Shown here: positions 1 through 7,576 of the stretch, piece after piece
How the letters are laid out: the number at the start of each line of letters is the position of its first letter
Position numbering within the stretch: the first letter of the stretch is position 1
Source: CAYQQQ01 sp964420125
GTDB lineage: Bacteria > Actinomycetota > Acidimicrobiia > Acidimicrobiales > Microtrichaceae
Length of the DNA stretch: 64,000 bases
Direction of reading: 5' to 3'
NCBI GenBank assembly: GCA_964420125.1
Contig: CAYQQQ010000019.1
Span: 1-64,000 of the forward strand
Translations under genes and position numbers: made by a program
The notes under the pieces: generated by a model
What the model saw: only the letters and a program-made list of their open reading frames with translations
The model's database searches: none
What the model was told of the DNA's origin: nothing

Positions 1-2
1 GC

Positions 3-881
3 GTCGCGCGGGCGATGCGAGCGTTCCCCGGCCTCGATGCCGCCATGGCCTGCGGTGATGTCTCCTACGCCAAGGCCCGTGTGCTGGCCGCGCATCTCGA
101 CCACGACAACGCCGCCGCGTTGATCGCCATCGCGCAGCGCACCCCCGCAGGGCGCCTCGGCGCAGCGATCGCCGCGTGGTCCCAACGCCACGACGACCCC
201 GACACCATCCGCGCCCGTCAACACCAGGGCCGGTCCTGCTCCTGGCGCTGTGACCCCGACGGCATGGTCACCCTCACCGCCCGCATGACCCCCCACGTCG
301 CCGCCGCGGTGTGCGCGGTGATCGACACCCACGTCCTGCACACCGATCACGCACCGGCAGCAGTCGCGACCCCGCCGGCTCACGGACCAGATGCTCCCGC
401 GGGAGTCGCCGCAGCCGCCACGCCCGCTCCGGGCACCGCTCCCGCGGGAGCCATCCCGTCTCGGCCGACGCTGGCCCAACAACGCCACGACGCGCTCGCG
501 CACGCCGTCGCCCACGGCGGCCAGATCACCACCGAAGTCCTCGTGCACGTCACCGCCGACGGCAACCACCTCACCGACGGCACCCCGCTCTCGGACCACG
601 CCGTCACCCAACTCCTGCCCGACGCCCACATCGCCCTGCTCCTGCACGACACCCGAGGCCACCCCATCGACGCCTCCCCCCGACGACGCAACCCCACCCG
701 CCGCCAACGCCGCGTCCTCGACGCCCGCCAACACGAATGCGCCCACCCCGGCTGCACCTGCCGAACCTTCCTGCACTACGACCACATCATCCGCTACACC
801 GACGGCGGCACCACCACCCTCGACAACCTGCAGCGCCTCTGCGGCCCCCACAACCGAGCCAAAGAACCCCACCCAAGATGA
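3..881 (+). CDS. DUF222 / HNH endonuclease-domain protein, 5' truncated by window edge
   Basis: The frame is open to the first base, so the true start lies outside the window; the ATG at 15 is internal. The first visible residues (VARAMRAFPGLDAAMACG) resemble the middle of the DUF222 (13E12-type) domain. A proline/alanine-rich linker follows. The C-terminus is an HNH module with CAHPGC, then HYDHI, then NLQRLCGPHNRAKE, which supplies the zinc cysteines and the catalytic His/Asn pattern. Proteins of this family are multicopy in actinobacterial genomes and are often attributed to mobile or intein-like HNH elements; their cellular role is unclear. Family assignment is firm, function is not. Confidence 0.85.
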   Translation, partial: VARAMRAFPGLDAAMACGDVSYAKARVLAAHLDHDNAAALIAIAQRTPAGRLGAAIAAWSQRHDDPDTIRARQHQGRSCSWRCDPDGMVTLTARMTPHVAAAVCAVIDTHVLHTDHAPAAVATPPAHGPDAPAGVAAAATPAPGTAPAGAIPSRPTLAQQRHDALAHAVAHGGQITTEVLVHVTADGNHLTDGTPLSDHAVTQLLPDAHIALLLHDTRGHPIDASPRRRNPTRRQRRVLDARQHECAHPGCTCRTFLHYDHIIRYTDGGTTTLDNLQRLCGPHNRAKEPHPR

Positions 882-972
882 TCGCCGCCGTCACCCGCGT
901 TCTTCCGGACATCGCGGCGGCGCTGGGGTCTACGGTGAGGGCGACGGCTGGGGCCAACAGGAGGTCGAGTCG

Positions 973-1788
973 ATGATCCACAGCAGATACCTGCGATGCT
1001 CCGGCGTCGCGTCGCTGCTCGTCCTCACCATGGTGCTCGCCTCCTGCGGCGGTGACGACGAGGGCGACGACTTCACGGCCAAGGAGACCACCACCACGGA
1101 GGCCGAGAGCACCACGAGCGAGTCCGAGGGAACCACGACGACGTCGGACGACGAGGCATCTCGGGATCAGTCCGGGACCGGACCCTGGGCCGCCACCGCC
1201 GCCGACCTCCGCGGCGAGGTCGGCACCACACGGGAGTTCGACTGTCCCGCCGGAGGCGAGCCGGGGAGGGTCTGGGGGGTGAACGTGTACACCGACGACT
1301 CCTCGGTGTGCACCGCCGCGGTGCAGATGGGGCTCATCACCTTCGATGACGGCGGCAGCGTGACCATCGAGATGCTCGACGGCCAGGACAGCTACCAGGG
1401 CGCCGAGGCCAACGGGGTGACGTCGATCCGCTACTCCTCGTGGGGAGGCAGCTTCGAGTTCCCGTCGGCCACCCCGCTGGAGGTCTCGTCCCGGATCGAG
1501 TGGAACGCGTCGGCCCGCGACGTCGCCGGAGCCACGACCGACGGCACCCTCACGGTGGACTGCCCGCCGGACGGCACGGCCGGCAGCTTGTGGGGGACCG
1601 ACACCTACACCGACGACTCGTCGGTGTGCACCGCAGCGGTGCACACCGGTGTCATCACCTTGGCCGACGGGGGCGAGGTCACCTTCTCGATGCTCCCTGG
1701 CGAAGAGAGCTACGAGGGGAGCACGGCCAACGGCGTCACCTCCAACGAGTACGGTGCCTGGAGCGGGAGCTTCCGCGTGGACTCGTGA
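973..1788 (+). CDS. Lipoprotein with two tandem LCCL domains
   Basis: A 271-residue secreted lipoprotein. The ATG at 973 is preceded by AGGAGG (959-964), and a TACGGT box lies at 931-936. The N-terminus has a hydrophobic stretch ending in the lipobox LASC, so the mature protein should be tethered to the outer face of the membrane. A Thr/Ser/Glu-rich linker follows. Two copies of an LCCL domain come next, each with the sequence YTDDSSVCTAAV, a GG-x-V strand, a Y-x-G-x-x-x-NGV segment and a closing GSF. The copies are 106 residues apart. LCCL domains are best known from eukaryotic extracellular proteins (cochlin, LGL1) and occur sporadically in bacteria. Likely a surface binding protein; the ligand is unknown. 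Confidence 0.88.
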   Translation: MIHSRYLRCSGVASLLVLTMVLASCGGDDEGDDFTAKETTTTEAESTTSESEGTTTTSDDEASRDQSGTGPWAATAADLRGEVGTTREFDCPAGGEPGRVWGVNVYTDDSSVCTAAVQMGLITFDDGGSVTIEMLDGQDSYQGAEANGVTSIRYSSWGGSFEFPSATPLEVSSRIEWNASARDVAGATTDGTLTVDCPPDGTAGSLWGTDTYTDDSSVCTAAVHTGVITLADGGEVTFSMLPGEESYEGSTANGVTSNEYGAWSGSFRVDS

Positions 1789-1795
1789 CGGCGAA

Positions 1796-1812
1796 GCGGG
1801 CGCGACGCCCGC
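1796..1812. terminator. Putative bidirectional terminator hairpin
   Basis: GCGGGCG, loop CGA, then CGCCCGC: a perfect 7-base-pair GC stem in the 25-base gap between the convergent LCCL lipoprotein and sulfatase genes. There is no U tract, as is usual in actinobacteria. Confidence 0.6.
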
Positions 1813-1813
1813 C

Positions 1814-4180
1814 TCACTGCTTGGCCAGGAACACCGCGAGGAGGTCCTCGTCGGTGTCGTACAGCTCGCCGGAGGTGTCGACCACCACGTCGTGCAGGGT
1901 GCCGGTGAAGGGGAACGGCGCCCGGTAGGTGGCGGGTTCGACAGAGTCGAAGGCGGCGTAGCCGCAGCTCATGCCGAGCACCCCGATCATGATGGGCGTG
2001 GTGAACTCCCACTCGGCCGCGCCGGCCAGCCGGTCGTCGAACCAGAGCCTGGCCAGGCCGCCTGGCCCCCGCCCGTTGAGCAGGTCGATGCCGGTCGTGG
2101 GCTCGAACTCGAAGCGCAGCGCCACCTCGCCGGAGGGCAGCGCGTCGGCGGAGCGGACACCGAAGCGGCGGAGGCCCACGTAGTTGTGCACGAAGCGGAG
2201 GTGACCGTCGTCCACGAAGAAGGCGAACCCGGCGTGACGGCTCCCTTGTGTGAGCAGGATCCCCTCTGCTCCTGCCTCGGGGATCTCGCCCCGGGCGGTG
2301 ATGCTGTAGCTGCGGTTGACGAGCCGGGGTGCAGCGGCGAAGGCCAACGGTGCTCCGCCGGGGTAGAAGGTGGTGCGGTCCCGTCGGCGGGCGACCTTGG
2401 GCCGGGTCGCGGCGAGACGGCTCAGCTCGGCCGCGGCGATGGGCAGCACCCCGTAGGTGCCGGCCTCGGCGTACCAGCGCTGCACCATGTCGCGGAGCCG
2501 GCCTGGCTCCTGGGCTGCCAGGTCGTGGATCTCGGAGGGGTCGGCGCGCAGGTCGTACAGCTCCCATCCGGTGGCATCCAGCTGGTCGAGGACGGCTCCG
2601 GTGAGGGGTTGACCGAACCGGCGACCTTCGGCCTCGCCCTCGGCGAAGCTCGGACCGGGGAAGGGGCAGACCGCCTTCCAGCCGTCGTGGTAGAGCGACC
2701 GGTGGGCGAGCATCTCGGAGTACTGGGTGAGGTGCCGGCTGGGGGCGTCGGGTTCGTCGAAGGTGTGGGCGAAGCTCACCCCCTGGATCGGGGACTGCGT
2801 GACGCCCCGGATGGTCTCGGGGGGCTGGAGCTCGAGTGCGTCGAGGAGGGTGGGGACGAGATCGATGGCGTGGCAGTACTGGTCGCGGACCTCCCCGGCA
2901 GCCGAGATCCCCGCCGGCCAGGAGATCAGGCAGGGGTCGGTGATGCCGCCCCGGTAGGTCTCCCGCTTCCAGCGCCGGAACGGGGTGTCGCCTGCCCAGG
3001 CCCAACCCCAGGCGTAGTGGCAGAAGGTGTCAGGGGAACCCCACTGGTCGTAGTGCTCGAGGTTGTCCTCCAACGTCTCGGCGACCATGTTGAAGAAGAG
3101 CGTCTCGTTGAAGGTGCCGTGCACGCCTCCCTCGGCGCTGGCGCCGTTGTCGGAGATCACCACGACGATGGTGTTGTCGAGCTCGCCGGTGCGCTCGATG
3201 AAGTCGATCACGCGGCCGAAGTGGTGGTCGGTCTGCTCGATGAAGCCGGCGTAGACCTCCATCTGGCGGGCGTACATGCGGCGGGCGTCCTCGGAGAGGG
3301 TGTCCCAGCCGGGCACGTCGGGATCGCGCGGAGGGAGCTCGGCGTCGGGGGCCACGATGCCGAGGGCCTTCTGGCGTTCCAGCACCAGCTCCCGGTAGCG
3401 ATCCCATCCGTCGTCGAAGCGGCCGCGGTACCTCGCGATCCACTCCGGCTCGACGTGGTGGGGGGCGTGACCGGCGCCAGGCGCGTAGTAGAGGAAGAAC
3501 GGCTTGTCGGGGGCGGTGACGTGGGCGTCCTGGAGGAACTCGATGGCCCGGTCGGCGAGGTCGATGTTGAGGTGGTAGCCCTCCTCGGGGGTCCGCGGAG
3601 GTCGGACCGGGTGGTTGTCGTGGACCAGGTCGGGGTACCACTGATCGGTGTCGCCGCCGAGGAACCCGTAGAAGCGCTCGAACCCCCGTCCCAGCGGCCA
3701 GCGGGTGAACGGCCCGGCCATCGTGGTCTCCTCCGGCGGGGTGAGGTGCCACTTGCCCACGGCGAAGGTGTTGTAGCCGGCCTCCAGCAGCGTCTCTGAG
3801 AGGAAGCCGTGCTCGAAGCCCATGATCCCGTTGAGGGCGGGGTAGCCGATGGACAGCTCGGTGATCGCACCGAGACCGAGGGTGTGGTGGTTGCGACCGG
3901 TGAGCACGCAGCCACGCGTGGGGGAGCAGAGCGCGGTGGTCTGGAAGTTGGAGTAGCGGAGCCCTCTCTCGGCCAGCCGGTCGAGGGTGGGGGTCTGACA
4001 GGGCCCGCCGAAGACGGACATCTGCCCGTATCCGACGTCGTCCCACACCATGACCACCACGTTCGGGGCCCCCTCCCGGGCGCGGTTGGGCGCCGGCCAG
4101 GCGGGTTCGGACTCGTCGAGGGTGCGACCGATCACCCCCGGGAACCGGCTACCGGGCGGATACTCCTCGGGCTCGAACAT
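1814..4180 (-). CDS. Arylsulfatase family enzyme with C-terminal beta-rich extension
   Basis: A 788-residue sulfatase that would hydrolyse sulfate esters. The metal-binding WDDVGYG occurs at about residues 46-52, and the formylglycine signature CSPTR at 85-89; Cys85 would be converted to formylglycine. GKWHL and later Asp/His segments of the alkaline-phosphatase superfamily follow. The catalytic domain ends near residue 550; the last ~200 residues look like a beta-sandwich extension found in large actinobacterial arylsulfatases. No signal peptide is visible, so it is probably cytoplasmic. The gene stands alone, and an inverted repeat lies at its promoter (4205-4223). The physiological substrate cannot be told from sequence. 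Confidence 0.92.
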   Translation of the reverse strand: MFEPEEYPPGSRFPGVIGRTLDESEPAWPAPNRAREGAPNVVVMVWDDVGYGQMSVFGGPCQTPTLDRLAERGLRYSNFQTTALCSPTRGCVLTGRNHHTLGLGAITELSIGYPALNGIMGFEHGFLSETLLEAGYNTFAVGKWHLTPPEETTMAGPFTRWPLGRGFERFYGFLGGDTDQWYPDLVHDNHPVRPPRTPEEGYHLNIDLADRAIEFLQDAHVTAPDKPFFLYYAPGAGHAPHHVEPEWIARYRGRFDDGWDRYRELVLERQKALGIVAPDAELPPRDPDVPGWDTLSEDARRMYARQMEVYAGFIEQTDHHFGRVIDFIERTGELDNTIVVVISDNGASAEGGVHGTFNETLFFNMVAETLEDNLEHYDQWGSPDTFCHYAWGWAWAGDTPFRRWKRETYRGGITDPCLISWPAGISAAGEVRDQYCHAIDLVPTLLDALELQPPETIRGVTQSPIQGVSFAHTFDEPDAPSRHLTQYSEMLAHRSLYHDGWKAVCPFPGPSFAEGEAEGRRFGQPLTGAVLDQLDATGWELYDLRADPSEIHDLAAQEPGRLRDMVQRWYAEAGTYGVLPIAAAELSRLAATRPKVARRRDRTTFYPGGAPLAFAAAPRLVNRSYSITARGEIPEAGAEGILLTQGSRHAGFAFFVDDGHLRFVHNYVGLRRFGVRSADALPSGEVALRFEFEPTTGIDLLNGRGPGGLARLWFDDRLAGAAEWEFTTPIMIGVLGMSCGYAAFDSVEPATYRAPFPFTGTLHDVVVDTSGELYDTDEDLLAVFLAKQ

Positions 4181-4204
4181 GCGCGTGCTCCTGGCTTGGA
4201 TCCG

Positions 4205-4223
4205 ACCACTTTAGTCGAGTGGT
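4205..4223 (-). promoter_or_regulatory. Inverted repeat at sulfatase promoter
   Basis: ACCACT, 7-base spacer, AGTGGT: a perfect dyad 25 bases upstream of the sulfatase ATG. Read on the minus strand the spacer runs into TAAAGT, a plausible -10 element, so a protein bound here would cover the promoter. This suggests a repressor operator; the regulator is not identifiable within the window. Confidence 0.45.
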
Positions 4224-4287
4224 AACCCTCGAGGTCGGCGGTAACGGAGGGGCGCAACGGCGAGCTGCGGCATCGGAGGACGCCACA

Positions 4288-5016
4288 TCAGCCTGCACCG
4301 TGATGGTCTGCAGAGAGCCAGTCCCGCACCTCCGCGGCCGGACCGTCCTGCACGAGCTCGCCGTCGGAGAGCACCAGACCGCGCTGGAAGCCGTCGATCA
4401 CGGCCGGATCGTGGGTGGCCACGATGAGGGTGGCTCCCTCCTGGTGGGCTTCTGCCAGGAGCTCCAACATGGCGGCGCGGCCGGACGCGTCGAGACCCAC
4501 GAAGGGCTCGTCCACCAGCAGCACCGAGAAGGGCCGGCAGAGGGCTACGGCGATCGCCGTCTTCTGGCGCAGGCCGCGGCTGAACTGGCTGGGGAGCTGG
4601 TCGCGGCGGTCCACGAGCTCCAGTCGGACGAGCAGGTCCTCCAGCAGGTCCTCGTCCTCCGAGCCTCCGTGCAGCCGGGCCACGTAGCGGAGGTGCTCGT
4701 CGACGGTGAGGTCGTCGTAGAGCACGGGTGTGTCGGGGAGCCACGAGCGGTTGGCCCGGGCCCCGAGGGAGCCAGGTCCCTCTCCGTGGATGCGGACCTC
4801 ACCACCGGTGGGCTCCGACGTGCCGGCGAGGAGGTTGAGGAGGGTCGACTTGCCCGACCCGTTGTGGCCGACCAGCACCACGGACTCCCCGGACATCACC
4901 TCGAGGTCCAGCGGGGCGAGGGCGACCACGTCGCCGTAGTCCTTCTCGAGGTCCTCACAGGCCACCGCGGGCACCTCCCGGCGCCTACCCCCGCCGGTCC
5001 CGCTCTTGCGACTCAT
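4288..5016 (-). CDS. ABC transporter ATP-binding protein (ABC-2-like)
   Basis: A 242-residue ATPase. Walker A is GHNGSGKST (about 50-58) and Walker B is VLLVDEP followed by FVGLD. The signature loop is the divergent FSRGLRQ in place of LSGGQ, as in many ABC-2-type exporters, and an H-loop sits in ATHD. The ATG at 5016 overlaps the stop of the upstream permease gene by four bases (ATGA), so the two are translationally coupled. Together they would form a membrane exporter or remodelling complex. The substrate is unknown; there is no immunity or biosynthesis gene beside it. Confidence 0.88.
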   Translation of the reverse strand: MSRKSGTGGGRRREVPAVACEDLEKDYGDVVALAPLDLEVMSGESVVLVGHNGSGKSTLLNLLAGTSEPTGGEVRIHGEGPGSLGARANRSWLPDTPVLYDDLTVDEHLRYVARLHGGSEDEDLLEDLLVRLELVDRRDQLPSQFSRGLRQKTAIAVALCRPFSVLLVDEPFVGLDASGRAAMLELLAEAHQEGATLIVATHDPAVIDGFQRGLVLSDGELVQDGPAAEVRDWLSADHHGAG

Positions 5017-6647
5017 GCGGATGCACCTCCACCCATCGACTCGGCCATCGACCGGTGGATGTCGGCGCGGAACCTCACCCAGCCGAAGACCAGGGCCACG
5101 AGGATCCACACCGCGACCCCGACGTTGAGCACGACGAGCTCGGGAGTCGCGGAGGTGGTGCGGCCGGCCACCAGCAGCGGCGCGAACCCGAGCATCGCCA
5201 CCAGCGGAGGCCACGCGGTGCGCAGGACCAGGCGGGGCCCGGCGACCTCCGGGGTCAACAGCGCCCCCGACGTCTCGGGGGTCGACCCGGACAGCACGCT
5301 GATGGCCGCACCGGCGACCGCTGCGGGCCCTGCGATGAGGACCCCGACCACACCCAGGGTCAGCACGTCCGCAGTCGGATCCACGGCCCAGGCCACGCCG
5401 ACGCCGACCGCGCCCGCCAGGACCATCACCAGGCAGGGCGCGACGAGGTGGCGCAGGTGGAGCTGTCCGAGGGGGACCGGGAAGCCGGCGGTGAGGGTGG
5501 GGTGGTCGATCTCCTCGGCCAGCGGCTCGGTGGCGTCCAGCGCCGCCACGAAGGTCGCCACCCCGGCCACGACGACCAGAGGTGTGGTGCCCGACCACAT
5601 CCCGCGCGCGGCCAGCGCGGCCACGGCGCACAGCACGACGACCCGGACCACTCGGATCGCCGGCCAGTGGGCGATGCTCTGGAGGTCGCGTCCGAGCACC
5701 GGCTGCCGGGAGCTGAGGAGGCGTGGCACGGGGAACCACCGGCGGTTCCTCGGGAGCTCCGAGGCGAGCTGGCGGCGCAGCAGCACGACGGAGCGGAGGT
5801 CCTGCACGGTGACCGCGAAGCGGAGCTGGCCGACCAGCTGGGTCCGCCGTCGGGCCGCCTCGATCGACAGGCCGCCGATGGCGAGGGTGCCGGCGGCGGC
5901 CAGGGAGAGGGCCACGAGGACGCCGCCGAGCCCCACGGTGCCCGAACGCAGCGGCCACAGCGCCAGCCGAGCGACCTGGGTGGTCGGGGCGTTCGGCACC
6001 CTGACCGGGGGATCTCGGAGGTAGGTGCTGACCAGCGACGCGGTGGCCCACGCCAGCAGACCCCAGGACACCGCCCAGGCGATGACGCCGGGGACACGCC
6101 GAGAGGAGGTGACCAGGGCGGCACCGAGGCCCATGGTGAGCAGGGTCGCCCCGAAGAGGGCGCCGACCGCCACCCACTCGGTGTTGGAACCCGGGAGGCG
6201 TTGGGCGGCCAGCGAGCCCGCCAGGCCGAACGCCAGAGCTCCACCGAGCGCGCCGTAGCCGAGCACCTCGATGCTGGGCCTGCGCAGCGTGGCACCACGG
6301 CTCACCGGGGCCAGGAGGAGGTGGTGGACGTCCGGCGCTTCGAGCGCCAAGGGTCCGCCGCGACCGCCGGAGCGGACACCGGCGACGAGCACCACCGCCA
6401 CGAGCAGTCCCAGCCACCCGGGAGCCTCGTCCGCCACCTGGGCCGCGGCCTGCGCCGTGAGCTCCTGGTCGCCCACCCAGCCGGCCAGCATCATGGCCAC
6501 CACAAGGCAGAACAGGGCCGTGGTGTAGACGCGGTAGGCGAGGTCCCCCCACTGGGTGTCTCCCAGGCGTCGGCGGCGACGGGTCGCACGCAGCTCGGCC
6601 ACAGCGGCCCACGTGGTCGGTTCGGGAGGGGGTTCGAGGGGGAGCAT
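5013..6647 (-). CDS. Multi-pass membrane protein, ABC permease partner
   Basis: A 544-residue integral membrane protein with about 12 hydrophobic segments, ending at the ATGA overlap with the ATPase gene. I chose the ATG at 6647 (MLPLEPPPEP); the longer frame upstream codes for low-complexity Pro/Arg/Gly sequence typical of read-through. TACGGT lies 13 bases upstream on the minus strand, so the leader would be very short. The first transmembrane segment follows an Arg-rich stretch (ATRRRRRLGD). No family-specific motif is recognisable. The assignment as the ABC permease rests on gene coupling. Confidence 0.75.
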   Translation of the reverse strand: MLPLEPPPEPTTWAAVAELRATRRRRRLGDTQWGDLAYRVYTTALFCLVVAMMLAGWVGDQELTAQAAAQVADEAPGWLGLLVAVVLVAGVRSGGRGGPLALEAPDVHHLLLAPVSRGATLRRPSIEVLGYGALGGALAFGLAGSLAAQRLPGSNTEWVAVGALFGATLLTMGLGAALVTSSRRVPGVIAWAVSWGLLAWATASLVSTYLRDPPVRVPNAPTTQVARLALWPLRSGTVGLGGVLVALSLAAAGTLAIGGLSIEAARRRTQLVGQLRFAVTVQDLRSVVLLRRQLASELPRNRRWFPVPRLLSSRQPVLGRDLQSIAHWPAIRVVRVVVLCAVAALAARGMWSGTTPLVVVAGVATFVAALDATEPLAEEIDHPTLTAGFPVPLGQLHLRHLVAPCLVMVLAGAVGVGVAWAVDPTADVLTLGVVGVLIAGPAAVAGAAISVLSGSTPETSGALLTPEVAGPRLVLRTAWPPLVAMLGFAPLLVAGRTTSATPELVVLNVGVAVWILVALVFGWVRFRADIHRSMAESMGGGASA

Positions 6648-6733
6648 CGGCGGTCCCAGGACCGTACTTCGGCCCGGCCCCCGGCTCCACCTCCACCGCG
6701 GAGCGGCGTGAGGGTCCCGGTAGCCTGAGCCCG

Positions 6734-7489
6734 GTGACCGCCGACGAGCTCCCCGACGTGCCGCAGCCGTCGGCCAGGGCGCGGGAGCTGGCCTGCCTGA
6801 TCCAGCAGCACGTCGACCGCTTCGTCGACGACGACGCCGCCGATCCGGACGACCTCGCGGAGTTCCTCGACCGCCTGCCGCGCCAGGAGCGGGCACGGGT
6901 GGTGCGCGCTGCGTTCGAAGCCCTGCCCTCGCAGCGCCAGTGGGAGGTGCTCGAAGCCGTGTTCGGTGACGCGGAGATCGCCGAGTACCTGTGCGCGGAG
7001 CACGAGCGTCGTCGTGCCTGGCTGGCGGGGGAGGCGTCGCTGGTGTCGCTGGTGGAGGACGCCCGCTCCCGTGGCTCGATCGACCTGGCCTCGGTGGTCA
7101 GGGGTACCGAGGTGGTCCTGGGTCTGTTCCGCTCCGGCGACGTGGCCGCCGCGGCCGATCGAGGCCCGCGTTCGGACGTGTGCGCCCGGCGGGTGGTGCT
7201 GAGGGTCGCCGCCGAACACGGGGAGCTGCGCGTGATCGAGGACACGTTCAACCCGCGCGGGGGTCTGTTCGTCACCCCGGAGTACGACGCGCAGGTGTGG
7301 CAGTCCGAGCGCTGGCCCAGCCACACCCTGGTGCGGGTGGGGGCGATCGGGCCGGCAGAGGAGCTGGAGCCTGTGCTCTTCCCCGGGGCCCGACTGGATG
7401 CGGAGTACGACGCCCGGGTGCACCGGGGCCGGCTGCACCTCGGCTTCGCGCTGATCGGGGGCCACGACGTGTTCACTGGGGTGCGATGA
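6734..7489 (+). CDS. Conserved hypothetical protein
   Basis: A 251-residue soluble protein I do not recognise. The N-terminal 100 residues are strongly acidic and helical (EFLDRLPRQERARVVRAAF and similar). The C-terminal half is mixed alpha/beta with several Trp and aromatic residues. It has no signal peptide, membrane segment or obvious catalytic motif. The start is GTG at 6734: TAGCCT (6721-6726) sits exactly seven bases upstream and no ribosome-binding site is visible, so the transcript is probably leaderless. It is divergent from the ABC permease gene. Confidence 0.72.
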   Translation: MTADELPDVPQPSARARELACLIQQHVDRFVDDDAADPDDLAEFLDRLPRQERARVVRAAFEALPSQRQWEVLEAVFGDAEIAEYLCAEHERRRAWLAGEASLVSLVEDARSRGSIDLASVVRGTEVVLGLFRSGDVAAAADRGPRSDVCARRVVLRVAAEHGELRVIEDTFNPRGGLFVTPEYDAQVWQSERWPSHTLVRVGAIGPAEELEPVLFPGARLDAEYDARVHRGRLHLGFALIGGHDVFTGVR

Positions 7490-7576
7490 GGTCGCGACGA
7501 CGGCCCCGAATTCGCACGACCCGGAGGTCGCATGGGCCTACGCTCGGCTCCGGTGCTCTGAGAGGCAGGTGACGTG

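Noticed and set aside
1288..1642. Duplicated DNA segments as a mobile repeat
   Set aside because: They are the two LCCL domains of one gene with synonymous differences, best explained by internal duplication.
1649..3799. Long plus-strand open frame opposite the sulfatase
   Set aside because: High-GC antisense frame; its translation is low-complexity Val/Gly/Glu without domain pattern, while the minus frame has an intact sulfatase.
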